A stretch of DNA of 46,727 nucleotides from an uncultured Flavonifractor sp. Its GTDB lineage: Bacteria; Bacillota; Clostridia; Oscillospirales; Oscillospiraceae. The stretch is from positions 1 through 46,727 of the forward strand of contig NZ_CALWOJ010000008.1 of NCBI RefSeq assembly GCF_944383115.1, written 5' to 3'. A program made the position numbers and the translations under genes. Positions 15,830-26,632 of the stretch are shown piece by piece. The first letter of the stretch is position 1; each line of letters opens with the position of its first letter. The notes below the pieces were generated by a model that saw nothing but the letters and a program-made list of their open reading frames with translations, searched no databases and was not told the DNA's origin.

Positions 15830-17284
15830 ATGGGAGAACTGAGCGCCTTGCAGCCGACGGCGGTATTCCGTCACTTTGAGGAGATCTGCAAGATCCCCCA
15901 CGGCTCAGGCAATGTGTCGGCGCTGGTGGACCACTGCATCGCCTTTGCCGAGGCCCACGGCCTGGCCTGGGAGCGGGATCAGGCGGACAATCTGATCATC
16001 CGCAAGCCTGCCAGCCCGGGGTATGAGGGGGCCGACGGCCTGATCCTCCAGGGACATACCGACATGGTGTGCGAAAAGGTGGCGGGATTGCCCTTTGATT
16101 TTGAAAAGGACGGCATCCAGCCCTATGCCGACGGAGACTGGCTCCGGGCCCGGGGCACTACCCTGGGAGCCGATAACGGAATCGCCGTGGCCATGTGTCT
16201 GGCACTGCTGGAGGATGACACGTTGGAGCATCCGCCGCTGGAAGTGCTACTCACCTCGGACGAGGAGATCGGTATGATAGGGGCCTTTGCCTTCGATTGT
16301 TCCAGGCTGCAGGGCCATAAATTGATCAATCTGGATTCTGAATATGAGGGTGTGCTGATGTGTAGCTGCGCCGGCGGCGCCACGGTGCGCTCCACCCTGC
16401 CGGTGGAGCGGGAACCCAAGGCCCTCCAGCAGATCAAGCTGGATATTACGGGGCTGAAAAGTGGCCACTCCGGCGTGGAGATCGACAAAGGCCGGGCCAA
16501 CGCCAACGTATTGATGGGCCGACTGCTGGACGCGCTGGCCCATAAGGGGGATTATCGCCTGATCCAGCTGTCCGGCGGACCCCGTGAGACTGCCATCGCG
16601 TGTGAGGCCCACGCGGTGCTGGGCGTGGCGGCAGCCGAAGCAGAGCCGCTGTTGGCCGAAGTGAAGCGAATGGCGGCGGCGTATCAGAAGGAATATGCCA
16701 CAACAGAACCGGGACTAACCGTTGACGCTGTATCTGAGGCGGCGGGGGAGTGCGAGGTTCTGACGGCAGACAGCACCCGCCGGGTACGGCAGCTATTGCT
16801 GGCGCTGCCCGACGGCGTACAGGTGATGAGTCCGGACATGCCCGGCCTGGTCCAGACGTCGCTGAATTTCGGCACCCTTCTTCTGGAGGATACCCAGCTC
16901 TGTATGGCCCATTCCGTACGCAGTTCCATCACCACCCAGAAGCAATGGATCGTGTCTCAGGTGCAGGCTGCCGTTGCGTTGGCAGGGGGCGCTAGCGAGG
17001 TAGCGGGCGACTATCCCGGCTGGTCCTATAACCCCCATTCCGTGGTGAAGGACACCATTCTGAAAGCCTACCAGGAGCTGTTCGGCCTGGAGGCAAAGGT
17101 GGATGCCGTCCATGCGGGTATTGAGTGCGGCCTGTTTGCCGACAGTATCGAAGGCCTGGACTGCGTGTCCATCGGCCCGGAGCTGGCCGACGTACATACC
17201 CCCAAGGAAAAGCTCAGCATCCCCTCCGTACAGCGTACCTATCAGCTGATGCAGGCGGTGCTGAAGGCCAGCGGGCCGGCATAA
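15830..17284 (+). CDS. pepD: Aminoacyl-histidine dipeptidase (M20C, PepD)
   Basis: This 484-residue zinc peptidase cleaves Xaa-His dipeptides such as beta-Ala-His (carnosine) and other dipeptides. The M20 metal motifs are visible: H76 and D78 in GHTDMV, D115 in GADNG, and E145/E146 in SDEEIGM. The length is normal for bacterial PepD. The start follows AAAGGAG, 31 bases after the permease gene, so it is the last gene of the operon. Its presence points to peptide- or histidine-linked compounds as the substrate class of the unit. Confidence 0.93.
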   Translation: MGELSALQPTAVFRHFEEICKIPHGSGNVSALVDHCIAFAEAHGLAWERDQADNLIIRKPASPGYEGADGLILQGHTDMVCEKVAGLPFDFEKDGIQPYADGDWLRARGTTLGADNGIAVAMCLALLEDDTLEHPPLEVLLTSDEEIGMIGAFAFDCSRLQGHKLINLDSEYEGVLMCSCAGGATVRSTLPVEREPKALQQIKLDITGLKSGHSGVEIDKGRANANVLMGRLLDALAHKGDYRLIQLSGGPRETAIACEAHAVLGVAAAEAEPLLAEVKRMAAAYQKEYATTEPGLTVDAVSEAAGECEVLTADSTRRVRQLLLALPDGVQVMSPDMPGLVQTSLNFGTLLLEDTQLCMAHSVRSSITTQKQWIVSQVQAAVALAGGASEVAGDYPGWSYNPHSVVKDTILKAYQELFGLEAKVDAVHAGIECGLFADSIEGLDCVSIGPELADVHTPKEKLSIPSVQRTYQLMQAVLKASGPA

Positions 17285-17298
17285 GCAGCATCAAAAGG

Positions 17299-17338
17299 AA
17301 AGCGTACGCGCTGCCTGTGGCAGCGCGTACGCTTTTTT
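17299..17338 (+). terminator. Terminator of the DUF917-permease-pepD operon
   Basis: Perfect 17-bp arms (17299-17315 and 17319-17335) have a TGT loop, and a T run extends to 17338. Confidence 0.93.
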
Positions 17339-17386
17339 GCTTGTTGGTTTGCGGACAACAGGGGACGCCGAGCGCAAATCGTTTGA

Positions 17387-18028
17387 TTATGCCAGGCACC
17401 GCTGAGCGAATCGCGCCATCGGCCGGTTGACCTGTTTGGCGATCAGGCCTACGCAGAGGGCCGCGGCCACCGTCCCTTCCCGCACACCCTCCAGTCGCCC
17501 CACAAACAGGATGGACAACAGACTGGCGATGAGAACCAAGGTGACGTCAAAGCTAATTTTGACATTGCCGAATTTGAGCGGGAAGACACTGCAGATCGCC
17601 AGTACCATTCCCTCGCCGGCCAAGGTGACCACGTTGGCAGTCACCTCAAAGCTTACGCCGATTCCAACCAGCAGGATACCAATGATGCAGAACACCCATT
17701 GCGTGGCATAGCCGGAACACACAATCCCGTCGGTGATCCAGACACTGAGGTCTGTAAGCCGTCCGAACAGGATTGCCACCGGCAGCTGCATCAGTTGAAT
17801 GGGCTGAAAGCGTTTGCGCAGCAACAGGATCTGCAGCAGGACCAGAAAGGCGTTCATTGCGGTGGTAGCGTTACCCACTGTGAGTGGAGTAAAACGGCTC
17901 AGTACAAAAGGCAGGCTGGAAATAGGAGAGGTGCCGAGACCGGCTTTGATCGAGAAGGCGACGCCGAAAGACATGATCAAAAGACCCAGGCACAACAGAC
18001 AATAGCGGGCTGCAAGACTGCGTTTCAT
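17387..18028 (-). CDS. YczE/YitT-like membrane protein
   Basis: This 213-residue integral membrane protein has about five hydrophobic helices and the family pattern FSIKAGLGTSPISSLPF near residues 24-40. Relatives (YczE, YyaS, YitT) are of unclear function and often lie next to regulators. Its ATG at 18028 overlaps the MarR stop (ATGA), and AGGAGG sits within the end of the MarR gene, so the two are translated together. It may be an exporter or sensor controlled by the MarR protein; the substrate is unknown. Confidence 0.82.
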   Translation of the reverse strand: MKRSLAARYCLLCLGLLIMSFGVAFSIKAGLGTSPISSLPFVLSRFTPLTVGNATTAMNAFLVLLQILLLRKRFQPIQLMQLPVAILFGRLTDLSVWITDGIVCSGYATQWVFCIIGILLVGIGVSFEVTANVVTLAGEGMVLAICSVFPLKFGNVKISFDVTLVLIASLLSILFVGRLEGVREGTVAAALCVGLIAKQVNRPMARFAQRCLA

Positions 18029-18456
18029 TGGACGGCCTCCTCTTCTGGCTGTACGGCGGTACACACCTTATTCAGCAGGGACAGAAGCTGGGCCTGTTCC
18101 TGCGGGGAGAGCAGGGCGGCAGCACGGGTATCTGCCTGGTGAAAGAGTTCCATCATCTGCCGGCCAAGCGCATCACCCCGGGGCGTAAGGGAGACGTAAA
18201 GGGAACGGCGGTCTCCATTCCGCTGCCGCCGGCGAACCAAGCCGTCCCGCTCCATCCGGGACAGGATGCTGCCTACTGTGGCCGGTTCAATTTCACAGCT
18301 GGAGGCAATGGCCTTCTGGTTGACCTCTCCATTTTGAATCAGGCACTCCAGTATTTTTGGTTGGCCCGGCGAAAGGCCAAGGGTAGATGCCTGGGCCATC
18401 AGCCACCGATTCAGATTGGTGTAGGCTTTCATCAACAGATAATGCAGCGTTTCCAT
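18025..18456 (-). CDS. MarR-family transcriptional regulator
   Basis: This is a 143-residue winged-helix regulator. The recognition region is around VNQKAIASSCEIEPATVGSIL, followed by the basic wing VRRRQRNGDRRSLYV. The start at ATG 18456 follows GGAGG. A dense set of palindromes lies just upstream over its presumed promoter, so it probably represses itself and the YczE-like gene. The inducing ligand is unknown. Confidence 0.93.
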   Translation of the reverse strand: METLHYLLMKAYTNLNRWLMAQASTLGLSPGQPKILECLIQNGEVNQKAIASSCEIEPATVGSILSRMERDGLVRRRQRNGDRRSLYVSLTPRGDALGRQMMELFHQADTRAAALLSPQEQAQLLSLLNKVCTAVQPEEEAVQ

Positions 18457-18477
18457 CGGGATACCTCCGGCTCAGAT

Positions 18478-18520
18478 CATTATAATAAGTATACTTATTG
18501 TATCTATGCTTATTATAATG
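18478..18520 (-). promoter_or_regulatory. Nested palindromic operator upstream of marR
   Basis: A perfect 16-bp palindrome AATAAGTATACTTATT (18484-18499) lies inside a larger system with perfect 12-bp arms at 18478-18489 and 18509-18520. The outer arms contain TATAAT-like sequences on the minus strand (about 18517-18512), so a bound MarR dimer would cover the -10 region. Confidence 0.75.
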
Positions 18521-18604
18521 CAAAATCTGAAAAGCGCAAATACTATTTATAAAAGCGGTCATGTTTCTGCGACAGTGGAGGCTGGCCGGTGTGGGTCGTT
18601 CAAC

Positions 18605-18646
18605 AACAACGAGACCCGGCGCTGACAGCCGCCAGGTCTCGTTGTT
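18605..18646 (-). terminator. Terminator of the ECF sigma/anti-sigma operon
   Basis: Seventeen-base arms (18646-18630 and 18621-18605) pair with one wobble around an 8-base loop. A weak T/G-rich tail follows on the minus strand. Confidence 0.75.
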
Positions 18647-18665
18647 AGCTGTGCTGGAGGAAAAA

Positions 18666-19733
18666 CTACGTCAGGGGGATGACCCAGTCCAACTCCACCC
18701 ACTGGCTCACCAGTCCCTCGTCCATATCGTCATAGGCATAGTAGATTTTCTGGATGCGCACAGCGGTAATAGGCCCTGTGTCCTGCGTGAGCAGGATCTC
18801 CTGGGGATACCCTGCCATATCGCCTGAACGGCGGGGGACGCCCTGATAACAGGCGCCGTCGGCGCCGATGAACTGAACCCCATACACGGCCTCCGCCCGC
18901 AGATCCACCAGTGACTTCCACCACTCCGCTTCGTGGGACATGGCGCCGTAGAGGGAGAGGCTGCGGCCGTCTTTGGATACCAGGGCTGTGACAAGGACTT
19001 CTCCCACCTCTCGTTCACTGCTGACGACCTCTATGGTTTCCGGCGGGGCCAGCCGCAGCTCCACTTCCTGCGCGGCGTCGGTAAGATAGTCCTCCACCGA
19101 CAGTGTACAACAGCCGGAGTCCGCGTCCTTCAGCTCAAAGGTAAAGACGGCCTGGGCATAAGACTGATAGCCCTGCTCCAGGTAGCGCAGTCCCAGATAC
19201 GGATGCTCCGAAAGGGGAGAAAAGGGGATGCGTTTTCGTTCCAGGGCGGTGTATTGCCCATAGGGGTAGGAGCCGTTGTTGGACAGATCGGTAAAAGGAT
19301 TTTGTCCGGACAGGGTGTTCCCGTTTTGCTGCGCGGTAACTTTGACATACAGATTCTGATAGGTGGACTCGTTCAGACGCTCCTCCGACTTGGACACCAC
19401 CTCCAGAGGGACAAATAAGATGCCATCCCGGGCATAGGCGCCTGAAATGAGGTAAGTGCGTCCGCTCAGGGAGAACTCCACTTCTTTGCTTTGGATCAGC
19501 ATATTCTGCCGGGCTTCCATTGCGCCTACGCCGGAGAAATAGTCCACGATTCGTTTCACCCCCGCTGCCAGGGCCTGATAGTTGGCCAGGCACAGAATCA
19601 GGGCCAGGCAGGCCGCCGCCGTCCCAAGCCGCATCCAGGGGATGCGCCGCGCCGCGGAGAAGGCCATGGCCTCCTCCGTCAGGTCCATAAGGTCCTCCTC
19701 TTCCAGCAGTTCGTCCCAATGGTAGGCTTTCAT
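18666..19733 (-). CDS. Membrane anti-sigma factor-like protein, DUF4179-like
   Basis: This 355-residue protein starts at ATG 19733, overlapping the sigma factor stop (ATGA). A cytoplasmic segment of about 32 residues (MKAYHWDELLEEEDLMDL) precedes one membrane helix at about 33-56. A 300-residue outer domain of beta-rich appearance follows. The layout matches anti-sigma proteins paired with ECF factors in Clostridia. No zinc-binding HxxxCxxC motif is present, so it is not of the ZAS type. The outer domain probably senses an envelope signal; I do not recognise a ligand. Confidence 0.75.
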   Translation of the reverse strand: MKAYHWDELLEEEDLMDLTEEAMAFSAARRIPWMRLGTAAACLALILCLANYQALAAGVKRIVDYFSGVGAMEARQNMLIQSKEVEFSLSGRTYLISGAYARDGILFVPLEVVSKSEERLNESTYQNLYVKVTAQQNGNTLSGQNPFTDLSNNGSYPYGQYTALERKRIPFSPLSEHPYLGLRYLEQGYQSYAQAVFTFELKDADSGCCTLSVEDYLTDAAQEVELRLAPPETIEVVSSEREVGEVLVTALVSKDGRSLSLYGAMSHEAEWWKSLVDLRAEAVYGVQFIGADGACYQGVPRRSGDMAGYPQEILLTQDTGPITAVRIQKIYYAYDDMDEGLVSQWVELDWVIPLT

Positions 19734-20269
19734 TTGGTGTCCTCCTTTCCGTCCCAGCCCAGCCCCTGTTGGGCCAGCAGATGTTTCAACTTCTTGCGCA
19801 GGCGGGCCACCCGGGCATCCACCCCGTTGGGGGACAACCCCAAACTCTGCCCGATCCGGGCGGATGACCACTGATAGAGGAAACGCAGGGTAAAAAGCCG
19901 CCGCTCCTCCGGCCCCAGGGCCTCCAGAGCCCGACGGAGGCCGTCCCGGAGGGCGGAGCGTTCCGCGTGATCCTCCGCCCATAGGACGCCTTCATGCGCC
20001 TCCAGAGGGTCCTCACGCCGGGCGGCCAGCCTGCGGCGGCGGTCCCTGGCCCGGCTGCGGACCAGTACGCAGAGGTAGGTTTTTTCGCTGCCTCGGGCCG
20101 GGTCCCACCTTTGGCGGCCCTCCACATAGGCCCATACAGCGTCCTGGACACACTCCTCGGCCTCCTCCGGGTGTCCGGGCAGCAGGGCGTCCGCTATCGT
20201 ATCCAGCAACTTGCCGTATTGTGTCAGTATCCGTTGCGCCTCCAGGTCCCGGTGCATAGCGGCATCCAT
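19730..20269 (-). CDS. ECF-type RNA polymerase sigma factor
   Basis: This 179-residue protein has a sigma region 2 (about residues 10-75, with EECVQDAVWAYVEG) and a region 4 helix-turn-helix near the C terminus (WSSARIGQSLGLSPNGVDARVARL). The start at ATG 20269 follows GGGGGAGAGG; an in-frame ATG farther upstream has no site. It is translationally coupled to the membrane anti-sigma gene, so it is likely released by an envelope or stress signal. It probably transcribes its own operon. Confidence 0.9.
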   Translation of the reverse strand: MDAAMHRDLEAQRILTQYGKLLDTIADALLPGHPEEAEECVQDAVWAYVEGRQRWDPARGSEKTYLCVLVRSRARDRRRRLAARREDPLEAHEGVLWAEDHAERSALRDGLRRALEALGPEERRLFTLRFLYQWSSARIGQSLGLSPNGVDARVARLRKKLKHLLAQQGLGWDGKEDTK

Positions 20270-20308
20270 ACCTCTCCCCCCTTTCATCCAACAGTACGAC
20301 GTACAGGC

Positions 20309-20328
20309 GGAATACCTGACGGTGTTCC
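20309..20328. repeat. Inverted repeat upstream of the ECF sigma gene
   Basis: GGAATACC (20309-20316) and GGTGTTCC (20321-20328) form 8-base arms with one mismatch. On the minus strand this gives a GGAAC, the classic ECF -35, but I find no -10 at a normal spacing. It is only a candidate autoregulatory site. Confidence 0.3.
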
Positions 20329-20341
20329 GCTCCATTTTATC

Positions 20342-20381
20342 AAAAAAAGCCCCTGGACGGGGGAAAACCCGTTCAGGGGCT
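20342..20381 (-). terminator. Terminator of clpB
   Basis: Fourteen-base arms (20381-20368 and 20361-20348) have one mismatch, and seven T follow on the minus strand. Confidence 0.9.
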
Positions 20382-20399
20382 GAATAGAGTTGGATCGGA

Positions 20400-23033
<2,634 letters not shown>

Positions 23034-23120
23034 AAAAAACACTCCTTTCAAAGGGCAGCTTTTTGTTTGTACTCAGTATAGTCTCCTGCACACAAAAAAT
23101 CATGAACGGAGTGTGAATTT

Positions 23121-23147
23121 TTAGCACTCAATAATTGAGAGTGCTAA
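23121..23147. promoter_or_regulatory. CIRCE operator (HrcA site) for clpB
   Basis: TTAGCACTC-N9-GAGTGCTAA is a perfect match to the CIRCE consensus. It lies upstream of clpB. A possible -10, TATACT, is at 23080-23075 on the minus strand, but I found no convincing -35 for it. Confidence 0.95.
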
Positions 23148-23186
23148 AACCTTCGGGGAATGGAGTGATTGGATGGGATAGCCCCC

Positions 23187-23215
23187 TTTACGAGCGGGGA
23201 AAAAAGAGGTATAAT
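23187..23215 (+). promoter_or_regulatory. Predicted promoter of the MATE gene
   Basis: TTTACG (23187-23192) and TATAAT (23210-23215) are 17 bases apart. The CIRCE element is 40 bases upstream, so heat control of this gene as well is possible but not shown. Confidence 0.6.
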
Positions 23216-23243
23216 GCCGTGGACTGTCTGAAGGAGGGGCGAG

Positions 23244-24614
23244 ATGAAACGGACCAACGACTTGGGACATGACCCGGTGTTTCGCCTGGTGTGCAAACTG
23301 GCCATTCCCACCATGCTGGCCCAGCTGGTCAGCGTACTGTACAGCATTGTAGACCGTATCTATATCGGAAATATTCCTCAGATTGGGGACCTGGCTCTGG
23401 CGGGCGTGGGTGTGTGCGGCCCTATCGTCACGCTGCTCAGCTCCTTTGCCTCCCTGGTGGGGCTGGGCGGCTCTCCCATTCTGGCCATGCGGATGGGGGA
23501 GGGGAACCGGAAGGAGGCCAGCCGGGTGCTGTCCAACAGCTTTTTTATGCTGCTGGTGTTGTCGGTGGGACTGACGGGGCTGTTTCTGGCCATGAAAGGG
23601 CTTCTGCTCCAGTGGTTTGGCGCCAGCCAGGCTACCTTCGGCTACGCCGATACCTACCTGACCATCTATACCGCCGGTACCTTCTTTGCCCTGATGGCCA
23701 CCGGCATGAACAGCTTTTTGATTGCGCAGGGCTTTTCCGGCCTGGGTATGGCCACCGTCATGCTGGGGGCCGTCCTCAATATCGTGCTGGACCCTGTCTT
23801 TATCTTTGTTTTAAAGCTGGATGTGGCGGGGGCGGCCCTGGCCACGGTGATCTCCCAGATGGCATCCTGCGCCTTTGTACTCTGCTCTCTGCTGCGGAAA
23901 AAGATGCCGGTGCGTCTGCGGTGGGGTGGATTTGACCGGAAGATCATGCTGCGGATTGTCACCTTCGGCCTGTCGCCCTTCCTCATCATCGCCACCGACA
24001 GCGTGCTGCTCATCGTACTCAATACCGTACTCCAGCGTTACGGCGGCCCGGAACTGGGCGATACGCTGGTGACCTGTGCCACCATTGTCCAGAGCTATCT
24101 GCTCCTCATCACCATGCCCATGGGCGGACTGACCCTGGGCACGCAGCCGGTGATCAGCTTCAATTACGGCGCGGGCAACGCCCAGCGGATCAAGCGGGCC
24201 ATGAAGTCCATCGTGGGGCTGTGCCTTACCTTCTGCGGCCTGATGACGGTGGTGACCTATACCCTCTCCCCGGTATTTGTCCGGCTGTTCACCCAGAATC
24301 CGGAGCTGATTGACCGGTCGGTGGGGTATATCAAAGTGTTCACCGCCATGATCCTGCCCCTGGCTGTCCAGTACCCGCTGGTGGACGAGACCACCGCCCT
24401 GGGCCATGTGCGGCTGGCGCTGTTTTGCTCCCTGTTCCGCAAGAGCGTGTTTCTGGCCTGCCTGCTGCTGCTGCCCGCCCTGGTGTCGGCGGAAGCCACC
24501 TTCCTGTCCGAGCCCATTGCCGACGCCGTGGCGGCCACCGTTACCACCATCCTGTTCCTTCGTTTCTTCCCACGTATTTTGGCCGAGCGAAGCGGAACAC
24601 CTGCTGCACAATAA
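23244..24614 (+). CDS. MATE-family multidrug/cation exporter
   Basis: This is a 456-residue membrane protein with about 12 helices in two MatE halves. Family features include PTMLAQLVSVLYSIVDRIYI near the N terminus, GLGGSPILAMRMGEG, and the second-half counterpart TLGTQPVISFNYGAGN. It probably exports drugs or metabolites using a Na+ or H+ gradient. The start follows GAAGGAGG. It is a single-gene unit closed by a strong bidirectional terminator. Confidence 0.95.
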   Translation: MKRTNDLGHDPVFRLVCKLAIPTMLAQLVSVLYSIVDRIYIGNIPQIGDLALAGVGVCGPIVTLLSSFASLVGLGGSPILAMRMGEGNRKEASRVLSNSFFMLLVLSVGLTGLFLAMKGLLLQWFGASQATFGYADTYLTIYTAGTFFALMATGMNSFLIAQGFSGLGMATVMLGAVLNIVLDPVFIFVLKLDVAGAALATVISQMASCAFVLCSLLRKKMPVRLRWGGFDRKIMLRIVTFGLSPFLIIATDSVLLIVLNTVLQRYGGPELGDTLVTCATIVQSYLLLITMPMGGLTLGTQPVISFNYGAGNAQRIKRAMKSIVGLCLTFCGLMTVVTYTLSPVFVRLFTQNPELIDRSVGYIKVFTAMILPLAVQYPLVDETTALGHVRLALFCSLFRKSVFLACLLLLPALVSAEATFLSEPIADAVAATVTTILFLRFFPRILAERSGTPAAQ

Positions 24615-24615
24615 G

Positions 24616-24656
24616 AAAAGTCCGCCGCGAAGAAGTTCTTCGCGGCGGACTTTTTT
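24616..24656. terminator. Bidirectional terminator between the MATE gene and kal
   Basis: Sixteen-base perfect arms (24616-24631 and 24639-24654) have A and T runs on both sides. It lies between two convergent genes. Confidence 0.93.
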
Positions 24657-24670
24657 CATGTAAGCAGGGA

Positions 24671-25072
24671 TCAATGCTCCTTGCGCTGGCACTTCTTGGG
24701 GGTCACGCAGGTACCCTCGGCAATGGCCACCACAATGGGCTCATCCAGGAAATCAGCGGCGGAGTCGCTGATGTCGGGGCGGGGAATGGCCACCTTGCGG
24801 GCCTCAAACTTCATCTTGCGGGAGGTATTGCCGATGTGAGTGATCTCACCATAGGCCTCGATAAAGTCGCCGGCATAGACGGGAGCCTTGAACTCAATGT
24901 TGTTGTAAGCGCAGAACAGGCCCTCGTCGCCGTCGCACTGGATCAGCAGCTCGGTGGCTACGTCGCCGAACAGATGCACCATATGAGCGCCATCCACCAG
25001 GTTTCCGCCGTAGTGAGCGTCCTTCGCAGACATCCGCAGGCGGATCATCGAGGTGTACTTTTTCTCTTCCAT
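24671..25072 (-). CDS. kal: Hotdog-fold 3-aminobutyryl-CoA ammonia-lyase (Kal-like)
   Basis: This 133-residue hotdog-fold protein has the pattern [20 protein letters not shown] and [10 protein letters not shown], as I recall for Kal of the lysine fermentation pathway. Kal removes ammonia from 3-aminobutyryl-CoA to give crotonyl-CoA, a step towards butyrate. No other lysine-fermentation genes (kamA, kdd, kce) are in the window, so it stands alone here. It has a near-perfect sigma-A promoter of its own. It could instead be a related thioesterase-like hotdog protein. Confidence 0.78.
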   Translation of the reverse strand: MEEKKYTSMIRLRMSAKDAHYGGNLVDGAHMVHLFGDVATELLIQCDGDEGLFCAYNNIEFKAPVYAGDFIEAYGEITHIGNTSRKMKFEARKVAIPRPDISDSAADFLDEPIVVAIAEGTCVTPKKCQRKEH

Positions 25073-25135
25073 GTCGATTCCACTCCTTATTCATATTTGT
25101 GAAAAGAGAACAAAAGGGACAGGACAACTGGTAAT

Positions 25136-25164
25136 ATTGTACGTCTCTTTTGAAACCTTGTCAA
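25136..25164 (-). promoter_or_regulatory. Predicted strong promoter of kal
   Basis: TTGACA (25164-25159) and TACAAT (25141-25136) on the minus strand are separated by 17 bases. Transcription would start near 25129, leaving a leader of about 57 bases. Confidence 0.8.
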
Positions 25165-25217
25165 CAGTTGAAATTAAGAGTATAGTTTTTTGTTGCATTA
25201 GCGAAACAAAGCGACGG

Positions 25218-26588
25218 TCAGGATTTCAGCAGCGCCTCACCGGCGGTATAGATATCCCCCGCCCCCACAGTGAGGATCAGGTCGCCGGGCCGGGCCAGCT
25301 CCTTCAGCTGGGCGGTCACGTCGGCCAGGGTAGGGCAGTAGATGCTGCCGGGGATCTGGTCGGCCAGATCCTGGGAGGAGATGCCGATCTCGTTGGTTTC
25401 CCGGGCGGCGTAGATCTCGGCCAGCAGGGTGATATCGGGCTGACGCAGGACCTTGACAAAGTCGTCGAAAAGGGCCTTGGTGCGGGTATAGGTGTGGGGC
25501 TGAAAGGCGCAGATGATCCGCTCGTACCCAAGCGTGCGGGCGGCGGCCAGCAGGGCCTGCAGTTCGCCGGGGTGGTGGGCGTAGTCGTCAAAGACCTCGG
25601 CGCCGTGGTAGGTGCCCTTGTGTTCAAACCGGCGGCCGGCCCCCCGGAAGGCGCCCAGTCCCTCGCTCACCGCCTCGGGTGATACCGCCAGGGCAATGGC
25701 GGCGGCAGCGGCAGCCAGGGCGTTTTTCACGTTGTGTTCTCCGGGGACGTGCAGCCCCACCCGGGTAAAGACCTGGCCCCGGTAGATGATATCGAAGACA
25801 GGCAGGCCCCGGTTCCAGGTCAGATTGGCGGCGTGGACGTCGCCCGTCTCCAGACCAAAGGTGAGGACGGGGCGGGTCTCGCCCTCCAGGGTGTGCATGG
25901 TATTGGCGTCGTCAGCGTTGGCTACGATGAGGCCGTTTTCCGGTACCCGGTCGGCGAAGGCGCGGAAGGAGTGTTCCACGTCCTCCAGATCCTTGAAGAA
26001 GTCCAGGTGGTCGGCCTCAATATTCAGGATGACAGCCACGGTAGGGAAGAAGGAGAGAAAGGAGTTGCAATACTCGCAGCTCTCCAGAATGATGGTGTCC
26101 CCGTGTCCCACCCGGTAGCCGGAACCCAGCAGGGGCAGGGTACCCCCGATCATGACGGTGGGGTCCATCTGGGCGGCCATGATGATATGGGTACACATGG
26201 AGGTGGTGGTGGTCTTGCCGTGGGTACCCGAGATGCACAGGGCGTTTTTGTAGCCCCGCATGATGGACCCCCAGGCCTGGGCCCGCTCAAAGACGGGGAT
26301 ACCCGCCTCATGAGCCCGAGCGATCTCCGGATTGTCGTCGTGGACGGCGGCGGTACGAATCACCAGGTCGGCGCCCGCCACATTCTCCGCCCGGTGGCCA
26401 ATGGCCACGGGAATACCCAGGGCGCGCAGATGCTCCACCGTGGCGCTGTCGTTCATATCAGAACCGGTGATCTCCACACCCATCTTGTGGAGGACCTCCG
26501 CCAGAGGAGACATGGAGACGCCGCCGATGCCGATCAGATGGGCCTTTCGGCCGGGCGTCAGATAGTCGTGAATGTTGGGAATTGACAT
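25218..26588 (-). CDS. murC: UDP-N-acetylmuramate--L-alanine ligase MurC
   Basis: MurC adds the first residue, L-alanine, to UDP-MurNAc in cytoplasmic peptidoglycan synthesis. The 456-residue protein shows the N-terminal nucleotide-binding region (IGIGGVSMSPLA), the ATP loop GTHGKTTT at 121-128, and the Mur ligase C-terminal domain. I use ATG 26588 with AAAGGGTG upstream; a GTG four codons earlier is possible. It is not in the usual mur/dcw cluster here but stands alone, divergent from cca. Confidence 0.96.
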   Translation of the reverse strand: MSIPNIHDYLTPGRKAHLIGIGGVSMSPLAEVLHKMGVEITGSDMNDSATVEHLRALGIPVAIGHRAENVAGADLVIRTAAVHDDNPEIARAHEAGIPVFERAQAWGSIMRGYKNALCISGTHGKTTTTSMCTHIIMAAQMDPTVMIGGTLPLLGSGYRVGHGDTIILESCEYCNSFLSFFPTVAVILNIEADHLDFFKDLEDVEHSFRAFADRVPENGLIVANADDANTMHTLEGETRPVLTFGLETGDVHAANLTWNRGLPVFDIIYRGQVFTRVGLHVPGEHNVKNALAAAAAAIALAVSPEAVSEGLGAFRGAGRRFEHKGTYHGAEVFDDYAHHPGELQALLAAARTLGYERIICAFQPHTYTRTKALFDDFVKVLRQPDITLLAEIYAARETNEIGISSQDLADQIPGSIYCPTLADVTAQLKELARPGDLILTVGAGDIYTAGEALLKS

Positions 26589-26591
26589 GGG

Positions 26592-26620
26592 TTTACACAC
26601 CCTTTGCTTCAGATTATAAT
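26592..26620 (+). promoter_or_regulatory. Predicted promoter of cca
   Basis: TTTACA (26592-26597) and TATAAT (26615-26620) are 17 bases apart. The -35 lies only a few bases from the murC start codon. Confidence 0.75.
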
Positions 26621-26632
26621 AGTAGCATCATA

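Noticed and set aside
20309-20345. A full ECF promoter upstream of the sigma gene
   Set aside because: The GGAAC-like arm has no CGTC-type -10 at 15-18 bases, so I list it only as an inverted repeat.
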